Under the pieces are notes generated by a model. That model had not been told where the DNA came from, did no database searches, and worked only from the letters and a program-made list of their open reading frames with translations. From positions 130,643,205-130,707,204 of the forward strand of contig NC_092858.1 of NCBI RefSeq assembly GCF_032062135.1: a stretch of 64,000 bases of DNA. The letters are read 5' to 3'. Made by a program: the position numbers and the translations under genes. Position 1 is the stretch's first letter. The number at the start of each line of letters is the position of its first letter. This stretch comes from Pyxicephalus adspersus (lineage: Eukaryota; Chordata; Amphibia; Anura; Pyxicephalidae). Below are positions 9,605 through 19,829 of this stretch, one piece after another.

Positions 9605-10230
9605 TTTAAGAATTTGTAAAAAAAATGTCCTGCAGGCCATTTATGCAATAACTTGGTTTATTATGCGTAATTATTTGGTTTGTGGTAGGTGTATTTTGGT
9701 GGGAAGGGGGTTAACTGGTCTGTGGGACTCTGCCTTGCCTTGATGTCATCATCTTTTGTGATGTTGTGCAGAAAATAATGGGTACCAATAATGTATACAT
9801 TGTTCATATACAGTAAATATAGACATCCAGCAAAATAATACAAAATTACATGTTGATTTGATAAAAAAAAGTACAACAGAAACAAGACACATTGGGGGCT
9901 GCTCTTGTGAAACCACATTAACGCACATATACATGTACAAAGACTTTACAGTTTGTAGTGCTCTTCCACTTGCCTATGTCTATTTAATACATTTCATTTT
10001 CATTAAGGTACATTCACCCATCTTCAGTTTTAATTACAATTGGTTCTCTCAAGTTAAAACCTTTTAATTGCATTTGGTTCTGCTCTGTTTGTCCAACAGC
10101 AACTTTCACATTCAACCCAAGAACATTTATTCACCCAATTTGCATAATTCCCAATGAATCAGAAGTAGGCCTTGCCCTAATTTTTTGTTCCCAAATCACA
10201 CATAACAAATAAACAAGCATTTCTATTAAT
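9605..10230. other. no recognisable feature
   Basis: AT-rich sequence without domain-bearing ORFs or clear repeats. Confidence 0.3.
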
Positions 10231-11215
10231 TACCGTATTTTTCGGCCTATAAGATGCTCCGGCCTATAAGACGCACCCAATTTTAAAGGAGAAAAACCTA
10301 GAAAAAAAAGATTCTGAACAAAATNNNNNNNNNNNNNNNNNNNNNNNNNNNNNNNNNNNNNNNNNNNNNNNNNNNNNNNNNNNNNNNNNNNNNNNNNNNN
10401 NNNNNNNNNNNNNNNNNNNNNNNNNNNNNNNNNNNNNNNNNNNNNNNNNNNNNNNNNNNNNNNNNNNNNNNNNNNNNNNNNNNNNNNNNNNNNNNNNNNN
10501 NNNNNNNNNNNNNNNNNNNNNNNNNNNNNNNNNNNNNNNNNNNNNNNNNNNNNNNNNNNNNNNNNNNNNNNNNNNNNNNNNNNNNNNNNNNNNNNNNNNN
10601 NNNNNNNNNNNNNNNNNNNNNNNNNNNNNNNNNNNNNNNNNNNNNNNNNNNNNNNNNNNNNNNNNNNNNNNNNNNNNNNNNNNNNNNNNNNNNNNNNNNN
10701 NNNNNNNNNNNNNNNNNNNNNNNNNNNNNNNNNNNNNNNNNNNNNNNNNNNNNNNNNNNNNNNNNNNNNNNNNNNNNNNNNNNNNNNNNNNNNNNNNNNN
10801 NNNNNNNNNNNNNNNNNNNNNNNNNNNNNNNNNNNNNNNNNNNNNNNNNNNNNNNNNNNNNNNNNNNNNNNNNNNNNNNNNNNNNNNNNNNNNNNNNNNN
10901 NNNNNNNNNNNNNNNNNNNNNNNNNNNNNNNNNNNNNNNNNNNNNNNNNNNNNNNNNNNNNNNNNNNNNNNNNNNNNNNNNNNNNNNNNNNNNNNNNNNN
11001 NNNNNNNNNNNNNNNNNNNNNNNNNNNNNNNNNNNNNNNNNNNNNNNNNNNNNNNNNNNNNNNNNNNNNNNNNNNNNNNNNNNNNNNNNNNNNNNNNNNN
11101 NNNNNNNNNNNNNNNNAATTATATTTAACATGTATTCGGTGTATAAGACGCACCCACTTTTCCCCCCCAGTTTTGGGGAAGAAAAAGTGCGTCTTATACG
11201 CCGAAAAATACGGTA
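10231..11215. mobile_element. DNA transposon with 15-bp perfect TIRs, interior in a gap
   Basis: The left end TACCGTATTTTTCGG (10231-10245) and right end CCGAAAAATACGGTA (11201-11215) are exact reverse complements. Each is followed inward by a subterminal CTATAAGACGCACCCA-type repeat, present twice on the left. AAT flanks both ends and may be the target duplication. This end motif is widespread in vertebrate DNA transposons, but I cannot assign the superfamily with certainty. Most of the interior (10325-11116) is N. Confidence 0.8.
10325..11116. other. assembly gap (792 N)
   Basis: Run of N inside the TIR element. Any protein drawn through it is an artefact. Confidence 0.99.
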
Positions 11216-11219
11216 AATC

Positions 11220-12600
11220 ACTATGATAACTGTTTTAAATATAAAAAAGATCTAAGATTACCACCTAGGAATTGAACTACTAATTATTGCTGTTTGTTTC
11301 TTTGCAGGGCTTATAATAAGAATTTCTTCAATGAGGTTATGGTAACAATTTCCTTATTGTAGCATTCTGAGCAGACCTGTATTTCGTATACAGATTTATG
11401 GAGATGTCATGATCCCTAAGGAATATCTACTGTAAAATTTATACTAAGTTATCTTATAATACATTCCTGGTAATATTTTTGTACATGAAGTTTGAGGAGA
11501 CTGGAAGACCAGAGCCAGGTAATAAATAACCGTCAGCATGATTTGCATGATGATTTATGGTTTCACTAAAATTACAAAAGAAGGAGCCTCTAAAATAAAA
11601 GGAGGAACAATATGACAGCACTGTACTTGGAAAAGACTCTGTGGACTCAGCATAGCATGACCAGGTCAAAGTTTCTGGCTGACTTGTGAAAAAAGGCTGA
11701 TTCTACATTTCATTACTTATGGATGGAAAATGTCCAATACCTAGGAGGAGTTCTCACAGGGTATTTCAATGACGCACTCTGATTGATTGAGCAGGGGGAG
11801 GGGGGTTAACATTTATTCCTAGGGTAAAGTAGGGTTAGGGCAGCCAATTTATAATGCAGTTTAACCACCTGCCAAAGGCTGCCTGTGACTTCTCCCTTAA
11901 AGAAGAATTGTCTTCAAAATCCATGCTTTACGGAAAATAAAGATTCACATCTATGTTTCCATTATTACTTTCTGCAGCATTCGGACCATTCAGGGATTAC
12001 ACAGAGTACTTTTCCTCAGGAAAAGGCAATGTATCGCCAATATTAGAGTTTCCCATATGAAAGGGTCCTTAAGTAGAAAAGCTTGCCCCTGCAGATATGC
12101 TGATCCTAGGAAGAACCCTGTAATCTGTGTGAGGATGACGCATAAAGTTCTTCAATTGGCAGAGAGCATGATATTTGTTGATTGCAGGACATGCAGGGTA
12201 GTGTGTTGGAGTCCGCTAATATTTCTATGAACTACAAATGAGGACTTTTTTGCAGACACCTTTTTCGTATTATATTTAGGTAGCCGCATCTCTTTCTATC
12301 AGTTGTCACTGCTAACTATACAGATACTCACAACTATGTGAAATCTTAGAAGTAGGGAAGGCAAGTTGGTAGAGGAGCAGTTGTTGGTAGAAATTGCATT
12401 GCAAACCTTCTGCCCCTTCCAGGCTCAGACTTTAAACCGTAATACATATACTTTTGTACTACTGAAACTGGAGCAAGAAGAGGATACATAAAACACATGG
12501 TGTGCTGATATATGATTATGTAATTTATTGCTGTGCTTTGACCAAGACCAGGTTGATCATGGTCATTTGTTGACCTGTATATTCTATGTGGAAATTAAAA
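11220..12600. other. no recognisable gene; one weak exon-like site
   Basis: A pyrimidine-rich acceptor-like site, TGTTTGTTTCTTTGCAG, ends at about 11307. It is followed by a short open stretch to a donor-like ATG|GTAACA at about 11341. This is too short to support a gene. The rest is AT-rich and featureless. Confidence 0.2.
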
Positions 12601-12610
12601 CAAGATGATT

Positions 12611-13140
12611 CCCAGAGCTGCATTCAGCTCTGGGAAGCCTCCTGTTTGCGATCCCGGGGGCACTAGAGGTTAATTACCCTTTAGTGCCCCGGGGATCACA
12701 CACTCTTCTCAATGAATGCAGCAACAGCTGCAATCATTGAGAAGATGCCTGGCAAAGGAGAACCTCCTGACATTGTAATATAAGTATCTCTTACAAATGA
12801 TACATTTGTTACAGATACAAATGTATCATTTGTAAGAGATATTTGTTTTAGGATGTCAGGAGGTTCTCCTATGCTGAGCTTTTTCTCAATGATTGCAGCT
12901 GTGCTGCATTCATTGAGAAGAGTGTGTGATCCCCGGGGCACTAAAGGTTAATTAGCCTTTAGTGCCCGGGGATCGCAGAGGATTTCCAGGGATGCATGAT
13001 GCAGCCCTGGAAATCCTCCTGTTCGGCGAGAGCTCGACCTCTATGCAAATCAGAAGGCCATTCTCGCCTACATTTTCGGTAAGCGAGAAAGGCCCGATTC
13101 TCCGGGAGATCGAACCTAATATTCTCACTCACTCATCCCT
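12611..13140 (-). mobile_element. hAT-like foldback element made of seven hairpins (copy A)
   Basis: A palindrome of about 406 bp is centred at 12813. The central arms 12786-12809 and 12817-12840 are perfect 24-mers with a 7-nt loop. The flanking arms 12756-12773 and 12853-12870 are perfect 18-mers. Each half also contains three hairpins of its own (12611-12634, 12650-12697, 12705-12744 and their mirror images 12882-12920, 12928-12974, 12980-13016). To the right, 13020-13140 is a terminal module ending ACTCATCCCT. It is shared with the start of the element at 53662 (reverse orientation) and with the end of the one near 61299. The matching left terminus is missing, so this copy is truncated or rearranged. 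No coding capacity. Confidence 0.85.
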
Positions 13141-13167
13141 TTATTTTTTACATTTTTGATGGGATAG

Positions 13168-13480
13168 TGATATGCTTCACCAATTTCTATATAGCACCAC
13201 CAAATAATGCAGTGCTGTACATTAAATAGGGGTTACAAACGACAGAGAGAAACAAACAATGACACAGGAGGAGAAGAGGACTCTGCCTAAAAGAGCTTAA
13301 GAACCTCAGATATACAATTCTTGAACTAAGGCTCCACACACCTGTACACACAGCACTTGTTCCATTCCATGGAGAGAGAAGAGGGGACATGCAAGTGCTG
13401 TGCTCTCCTCCCTTGACTTGCATTCAATTCATCATGGATCCGCCATCAGGTATCTATGAATGACGTTGAGCAACCACTGT
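13168..13480 (-). mobile_element. L2-tailed dispersed repeat, copy 1 (antisense)
   Basis: The left part (13168-13305) is the reverse complement of the L2 3' tail seen at 16170-16320: GCTATATAG, GTACAGCACTGCA, AACCCCTATTTAATG, CCTCCTGTGTCATTG and AAGCTCTTTTAGG in minus-strand order. The body (13306-13480) is about 175 bp shared with 19560-19740, including CCATGGAGAGA, GGACATGCAAG, TTGACTTGCAT and GGATCCGCCATCAGGTATC. A shared body plus an L2 tail suggests a SINE or a short L2-dependent unit. Confidence 0.6.
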
Positions 13481-14414
13481 TCCTACCAGATTACACCGTT
13501 ACAGAAAATACAAAAGTATAACATTTCTTTGGTCATTATGCATTTTTAACATGCATCATACCTATACACATAAATATTTACAACTAGAATGTATTATGAG
13601 AAACTACAGTTTCCCTAAGCTACCTAGTACTATTTAGACAAGAGCTACAAGGCAGAATTTCTGTACCTTAAACTGGCTGGTATAGCTAAGTGCAGAAGGA
13701 TACAGATAGCACATATTGTAACCTATATTGTAAGAACAAGAAACCTATAGTAGCACTTAATCATGTCCAACTGGTTTATCATGCTATCAGTTGTTAGCCC
13801 TAACTTTTAATTGCTAGGGATTTTAAAGTCAAAATGGGGGTAGTAAAGATTGAGCTCTGGGGTAATTGGCAGTAAATGTAGATAAATGTTTCAATTGAAT
13901 TACTAAAAGTAATAGAGAACAATTGCACAGATGGGACACACAGGGCACAATGGCGTAGGCTACTCAGGCAGCATGCATTGGAATGTAGTTGGGATCATTC
14001 ACATGTGATTGGAGAATAATGTTCTCATGCAAGACTAAAGGGTATAACAAGCTTTCTGGGTAGTTTCCACCATTTCTTCTATTGGCTTAGCAATCAATTG
14101 GAATACATAGTGATTAATCAATAAAGCTACTAAAATCTTTTATGTTGTTCCAGCCTAAAGCTGACAGATGTCCAATAGACATCAGATTACTATTGCTGGA
14201 AACCATCTTTTTTGATCATTTGCAGCGACAGATGAACGAATGAGTGATACACAAGAGGGGTGGACAAGTGAATGACACCATGCTGTTCATCAATCCAACA
14301 ACCTGAACCCATATTGAGCTTGGGGGACTATTATACACGTCAGATTTTTGCCTGAGATGAAAAATTAGCAACAATATCTGACATAGGTACAGAAGTTAAG
14401 GTTTACCTCCTCTT
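13481..14414. other. no recognisable feature
   Basis: AT-rich, without ORFs or domains. A segment near 14325-14385 (GGGGACTATTATACACGTCAG) resembles 45090-45150 and may be an old repeat. Confidence 0.3.
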
Positions 14415-14696
14415 TACCAAATGGAACTAAACCTTACTCACCTGTCCCTGTTGACTCTCAGAGCGCCCCCCATCTTCTTCTTTCTTCTCTTTCTGTAGAC
14501 TATCTTCAGCTATCTTGATTCGCTGGGCAGGGATGACAAATGAAGTTGAGAATACCAAGTATACTGCCTGATCAGCTTTTGCCAGAAACTGGAAGTGATC
14601 AGGAAGGTAATACAGATTAATGCAGAGGGGACATCACGTGTCCCTTCCTGTAATAATTACCTGCCTCATCATGTATTCTTAAAAGTGAAACTTTAA
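14415..14696. mobile_element. piggyBac-like MITE, copy 1 (decayed)
   Basis: It shares its left end (TGGAACTAAACCT), its interior (TGTAATAATTACCTGCCT against TGCAATAATGACCTGCCT) and its right end with the TTAA-bounded element at 17265. The right end runs AAGTGAAACTTTAA, with TTAA at 14693-14696. The left TTAA is not preserved. Confidence 0.6.
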
Positions 14697-15254
14697 TTTG
14701 GCTTAAGGAACTTGTTTACATGAATGTTTTTTCAGTGGTGGAGGCTGCAGTTTTGACATCACAGGTACATCACCAAGCCCTCCCATTATAATGAAACTTA
14801 ATGAGAGCAGTTGAAGATGTTTTGGTTTTTGCCATCTTTCAAGTGTTTGTGAAGGGAAACAATTGCTTTGTGTTTCTGAGATGCTCCTGAGATGTAGTGT
14901 TTCATGATAAGTTCTCTTCTCAACTGCTACCATAGACAAGTTAAAATGCTTTTCAAACACTCAAGCACTCAAGAAGTATTTTTTAAACGATTGAAAGGTT
15001 CTTTGTGAATACAAAAAATACTTAATAAAAGTGTCTCTGCTTCCTTTAAGTGTCTCAGTTTTCTATGCAAGACAACCACAGCAATGGACAAACACTCCAA
15101 TAGGGAAATTGGCATGCAATGTCTAGCTGTCGATTTTTGTTCCTGGAAAACGGTAACCACACTGCTACTTTACCATCAGTGTAAACCCATAATGGTTATT
15201 TAATCAGTGTGTTTCTTTCTTTGCAACAACCAGAAATTCTACACGATGAGGCAT

Positions 15255-15480
15255 TGGGTCTGATGTATTAAAGCTTTTTAAAGCTGGAGAGGATACACTT
15301 AAATCAGTGAAGCTGGGAGATCCAACAGACCTGGAATGTATTTCTAAAATGTAGTTTGCTTTTTGTTGGCAAATGTTTTCAATCCTGAGCCAGATCCATT
15401 TCAAGGTTTGCTGGATCACCCAGGTTCACTGGTGAAAGTGCATCTTCTCCAGCATTAAAGAGCTTTATGAAATCAGGCCA
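15255..15480. mobile_element. frog-type MITE with GGGTCTGAT/ATCAGGCC ends
   Basis: The left terminus GGGTCTGATGTATTAAAGCT pairs with the right terminus AGCTTTATGAAATCAGGCC. The interior is an extended imperfect palindrome: GCTGGGAGATCCAACAGACC against GGTTTGCTGGATCACCCAG, and GCTGGAGAGGATACACTT against AGTGCATCTTCTCCAGC. A second, left-truncated copy is at about 53125-53293. No coding capacity. Confidence 0.75.
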
Positions 15481-15499
15481 CCTTTCACTATTAAATCAT

Positions 15500-16320
15500 T
15501 CACCTTTGACTCGGCCCTCTCATTTACCCCCCATATTCAGAACATTTCCAGGTCCTGTCACTTTCACCTAGGCAACATCTCCAAAATCTGCCCCTACCTG
15601 TCCCCTGAGACCACCAAACTCCTTGTACATGCTCTTATCATCTCCTGTCTGGACTACTGTAACCTCCTCCACCCTGGTATTCCATTACCCGACTCGCCCC
15701 TCCACAATCTAATATGAATGCTGCAGCCAGACTCATCCATCCTTTCCACCGCTCCTCTTCCGCTGCATCTCTTTGCAGATCTCTACACCGGCTTCCATTT
15801 CACCTTAGAATCAAATTCAAGCTCCTGTGCTTTGCCTTCAAAACCTTACACAGTTATTGTCCCACTTACATTTCTGACCTGCTAAATAAAAAAAAAAATT
15901 CTCCCCTATCCGCTCTCTCCGCTCCTCCAATGACCTACTAATGACTTCCTCACTCATAACCTCATCACACGCACGGATACAAGACTTCTCTAGAGCTGCC
16001 CCGACTCTCTGGAATGGTCTTCCTTGTCCTATTCGGCTTGCTCCTACTTTCTGCTCATTTAAAAGAGCGCTCAAAACCCATTTTTTCAAACTTGTCTACC
16101 CGTCTTCTTCTGTCTTGAAAACGTCACTACTTCCACCACTACATATCTTCCCTCCTATTGTGTTAATTCCCCCACCTACTAGATTGTAAGCTCTTCGGGG
16201 CAGGGCCCTCTCCTCCTCCTGTGTCACTGTCTGTATTAGTCTGTCATTCTCAACCCCTATTTACATGTACATTTACATTTATGTACAGCGCTGCGTAATA
16301 TGTTTGCGCTATATAAATCC
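15500..16320 (+). pseudogene. L2-type LINE, 3' end of RT ORF and tail
   Basis: The plus-strand reading contains LVHALIISCLDYCN, NAAARLIHPF, LHRLPFHLRIKFKLLCFAFK and CPTYISDLL, the C-terminal part of an L2/CR1-clade reverse transcriptase ORF. It is interrupted by stops (for example TAG at about 15711) and an A-tract at 15888-15898. The 3' UTR includes AGATTGTAAGCTCTTCGGGG, then TGTACAGCGCTGCGTAATATG and GCGCTATATAAAT, the signature of L2 tails, then a (TTA)n run. The copy is 5'-truncated: no endonuclease or RT core is present. L2 tails are the donor of the tails on the SINE at 1-275 and the repeats at 13168 and 19425. Confidence 0.85.
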
Positions 16321-16380
16321 TGTTTATTATTATTATTATTAATAATCATAATAATAATAATAATAATATAAATAATAATC
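16321..16380. repeat. (TTA)n followed by (TAA)n
   Basis: The L2 3' microsatellite runs as TTATTA units to about 16340, then switches to the complementary ATAATA units. The result is an inverted, hairpin-forming microsatellite. Confidence 0.9.
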
Positions 16381-17264
16381 AGGCCTATTGTTTGTAGTCA
16401 TTGGTAGTTTGAAAATATTGTTTAGACATTACCCCAGCTTCATAATTCTGCTAAGCATTTGTTGATATAATCCATGCACCCATTGTCATCTCTGTCAGAG
16501 AATTTAATAAGGATCTCCGCTCGGAGGGGGTATGTTTTTATGTCAGATATATATGAGATCCGTTTGCTAGAATGTACACTGGCGGTTTCCTAGGCTTCAG
16601 GGAAGAAATTCATGGGAGTAGAATGCACAGCTTTTAGAATGTTGTTGGTAATTCTTTCTTCCTGCTCTGGGAGCTAGCTTTGACCTCTTAACAAAGAACA
16701 GGTTCAATCTGCTTCCCCTTCTCCACCCTGGGAGACTGATGAGGGTCACATGACCTTTGTAGTAGACAGCGCAGAATTTGGATGGTAATATGCGCTGTTG
16801 GAGGAGGGGAAAGCTGGCTGCTCTCACAGAATGCTTGTACTGGAAGCCTAAGCTGGGAGGGGAAGGAAAGACCAGCTCAGACCAGCTTCATTCCACACAC
16901 TTATTAAGATGCTAATGCCAAATATTTTTACCAGACGCACTGTAAAAATTTACAGTTTCCTTTTTAGCCTATTCAGGCGAGGTTAAAAACTACACTTTAA
17001 ACAACAAGGCAATTATCTTTGTTTTCCTTTTTCTACTTAAATGAGAATAGTATTTGAGAGAAATGAAAAAGTGAAATATGCATTAGGCCTAAGTAAACAA
17101 ACACTAGATAAAAAATAATTAGTTATGCAGAGGTAGTAATTATACCGTACGTTCTTACTCTGCTGCCAGGCCATTCATTTCAGCAATCTTTACAAAGAGT
17201 TCAAGGTGCATTTAACGTATTGTATGCTTGGTGTTTTCACATAAAGACATTCCTCCTTGAAATA
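16381..17264. other. no recognisable gene; GC-richer block 16580-16880
   Basis: The block is purine-rich on the plus strand and contains GGGTCACATGACC at about 16743-16755, an E-box/USF-like palindrome. There is no ORF with a domain. It could be regulatory, but nothing else supports this. Confidence 0.2.
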
Positions 17265-17563
17265 TTAAAGTGGAACTAAACCTCATTGCAGGATTTCCTC
17301 CTTCATTTCCTTGCGATCTTCGGCCATCTTGATTTTGTGGGTCAGGATATTAAAGCTTCGTACAGATGTGTGGGAGTTCATTCAGATCCAGCAAGCAAAG
17401 GGGACGCTGGGATTGCTGGGTACTCTGGCAACCAAAAGCTTTGCATGTTCAGACTTTTTGAAAATTCCACAGTGCAATCATGCGGGTAATAAAGAATTAT
17501 TGCAGAAGCCACGTCCCTTTCTGCAATAATGACCTGCCTGATCGATCTTTATTTTCACTTTAA
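17265..17563. mobile_element. piggyBac-like MITE, TTAA-bounded, copy 2
   Basis: TTAA stands at both ends (17265-17268 and 17560-17563). The inward sequences AGTGGAACTAAAC on the left and ATTTTCACT on the right form a short imperfect TIR. TTAA target sites and small size fit non-autonomous piggyBac elements. The interior is shared with 14415-14696. The short ORFs here are not genes. Confidence 0.7.
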
Positions 17564-17680
17564 AAAGCTCCAAGGCTACTGCTGGGCATTGCCATCTTGA
17601 ATGTGATGTTGGAAGCCCTGGCAGATTCAGAGCTGTCACTCAAGTATTCCCCTTTGCTCCTTTCTAGCTTTTATGTACGA

Positions 17681-17945
17681 TAGGGGTTCCCAACAAGTGG
17701 GCCATAGTCATCTGACAGGTGGGCCCCGGCTCTGGCCTGTGCAGTCCCCAGCGGGGTTCATGTCTCCCGTACGTATCACAGACTCAGGGCGGTGGGCGAG
17801 ATCTGTCTCTATCTGGGCAGGTTCTGGCATTATGATGTCACTATGGGGGAAGTTTCCAACCTTTGATTGACACATGGCTCCCCACACATGTGCCGGAGTC
17901 CAAGCATTTAGTGGTCCGCTGGCTCCAAAAGGTTGGGGACCACTG
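17681..17945. mobile_element. hAT-type MITE (265 bp) with 8-bp target duplication
   Basis: The left end TAGGGGTTCCCAAC and right end GTTGGGGACCACTG form imperfect TIRs of the hAT type. Flanks ATGTACGA (17673-17680) and ATGTAAGG (17946-17953) match at 6 of 8 positions, consistent with an old 8-bp duplication. The interior shares GGTTCTGG..ATGATGTCACT..GGGGGAAGTTTC with the segment at 21636-21910. Confidence 0.78.
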
Positions 17946-18368
17946 ATGTAAGGAGTTTAAGTAGAGGGATGAAGGATATGGACCAGCACAGAATGTAATT
18001 AAACACTCCCTGAAAAGGAAACTGCTATGACATGCAAGAAAGAAAGGAGTTTGTGCTAGGAAAATGACAGGTCTTATTTTATATCAAGTTACAAAGAAAT
18101 GTAATTAAAAATAATTCATGAAAGGAAAACTAAAAGCTAGCATGCAAAATATTTATGTATTCATGTATTTACCTACAATTTGTCCTGCACCTCTATTGTC
18201 TTCAGAGGTCACTGTTAGAATTTTAGTTTTTGCAAGATATGAAAATGCTCCAAGGTTTCAGTGCCGCCAGTTTAAAGAGGTGCCAAGTTTGCTTAATAAA
18301 GGGTTTTCTAATGGAGCCTCCTCTGAACAGCATGTTTTTTGGTGAATTCTGGTGGTTCTTGTGGGGAA

Positions 18369-18382
18369 GGGGGGGGGGGGGG
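18369..18382. repeat. G14 homopolymer
   Basis: Fourteen consecutive G on the plus strand, possibly length-uncertain in the assembly. Confidence 0.9.
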
Positions 18383-18771
18383 TGGCTTTGTTGGTGTCCC
18401 CATTTTGTAAGGAGAAGAATCAGTGTCAAATGAATACGGGCAGATTTGTGACACATATGGTGTTTGTCAAAAATAGATATTGGTCATCCTGAGGAAGCTG
18501 GGCTAGCATTTATCAAGTGGGCCGGTGTGTTCTAGTGCTGGCCTCAATGATCTGATCAGAGATAGTGGTTAGGCACAAGCTGAATGAATAGGATCCTCTA
18601 GAAAGCGAGTGGCTTATGTGTTATATTAGTAAGTATGCAAGAGCAGAGTGTGCTTTGTAGAGCTAAATTGAATTTTAAATTCTCTAAATCTGTGCATTTA
18701 CTGCTAGACTATGACCAGATAACCAAATGCAGGACAAGGTGTTATCCATGCCATAGATATGAAATATTATA

Positions 18772-19116
18772 CAGTTGACAATCAAAAATCCGGCAACCTC
18801 CGGACCTGAGGTGCTCCGAATTTTTGAAAATTACGGGTGTTTAAAAGTTACACTTACCTCCACACACAGGCCAGCCTTGCTCTCCCTACACCTGCGGACA
18901 TCTGGCACAGTTCCAGGGAGAAGGCAGCAGGAACGTCTCAACGTGTATTTAGTTTAGCAAGCAAGATTTAACTGCTGATTCTGCAGAACAGCACCAGCAA
19001 AACATTAGTGGCCAAACAGTGTACTGCAGTCCCTGTATTGAAAATCGGATGGGAAATCAATGCCGGAAAACTGAAGGAACCAGATTATCTGTGGCCGGAT
19101 TTTCGATTGTCAACTG
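18772..19116. mobile_element. Tigger-like MITE, CAGTTGAC family, copy 1 (345 bp)
   Basis: The ends CAGTTGACAATCAAAAATCC and GGATTTTCGATTGTCAACTG form a TIR of about 24 bp with one or two mismatches, flanked by TA at 18770-18771 and 19117-19118. The TA duplication and CAG ends fit pogo/Tigger-type Tc1/mariner MITEs. The interior (ACACTTACCTCCACACACA, GGCAGCAGGAACGT) is shared with copy 2 at 23872 in opposite orientation. Confidence 0.88.
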
Positions 19117-19424
19117 TACTGAAAAAGACACAGTTTGGAATGTTGGCTTGTTTTAAAACTTGTATTGGTATATCTAATGGGTACCAAAAATGTAAAATAT
19201 TTCAGCTTACACAGATGTGGTGGTGCATTTTAATGTCTCTGTTTTTTTTACCAGGCTTTTTGTTTATCTGGTAATACTTTAAATAACACACTTTTTGTCC
19301 TTTTGTGTCTACACCTATTTCTCTATTGTATCTGAAGGAGCAGCCATGGTTTTGGTGGGATACAGATATGTTTCACCAATCTCACTTACAGGGTCACTTG
19401 ACTGTGCAATCGTGCACTGCAGCT

Positions 19425-19810
19425 ATCAATATTAATACTAAACTCAATTTATATAGCACCAACATAAAATTCACATTAAATAGGGGTTACAAGTGACAGA
19501 TATAAACAATGACACAGGAGGAGGGGATGACTCCTAAAAGAGCTTACCAACCTCAGATATACAATTCTTCCACTAAGGCTGCGCACACACCTGTACACAT
19601 AGCACCTGTTCAGTTCCATGGAGAGAAAAGAGGAGACATGCAAGTTCTGTGCTCCACTCCCTTGACTTGCATAGCGGGCATTTGTGATCCATCGTTCATG
19701 GATCCGCCATCAGGTATCCATGAATGACACCAAGCAACCACTGGACACATGTCAGATTCTCTCTCGAAAAGATCGTGGCTGTTATTTGATGTGTATACAT
19801 AACCTAACCC
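19425..19810 (-). mobile_element. L2-tailed dispersed repeat, copy 2 (antisense)
   Basis: It has the same layout and orientation as 13168-13480. The L2-tail reverse complement (TATATAGCACCAACAT, ATTAAATAGGGGTTACAA, GACACAGGAGGAGG, AAGAGCTTACC) is followed by the shared body with CCATGGAGAGAAAAGAGGAG and GGATCCGCCATCAGGTATCC. This copy continues further to the right (to about 19810) than copy 1. Confidence 0.6.
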
Positions 19811-19829
19811 AGTGACCAACCATGGAACT

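Noticed and set aside
10230..11221. 307-residue ORFs spanning 10230-11221
   Set aside because: Almost all residues are X from the N gap; only transposon ends are real.
11290..11345. Short exon with strong acceptor
   Set aside because: The open stretch is about 34 nt and the donor is weak; such sites occur by chance.
16743..16755. E-box/USF palindrome as a promoter
   Set aside because: A single motif without a gene start or CpG island is not enough.
18480..18530. Second hammerhead-like CTGAGGAAGC site
   Set aside because: A plausible core start and stem II are present, but the GAAA box and the palindromic stem III are absent.
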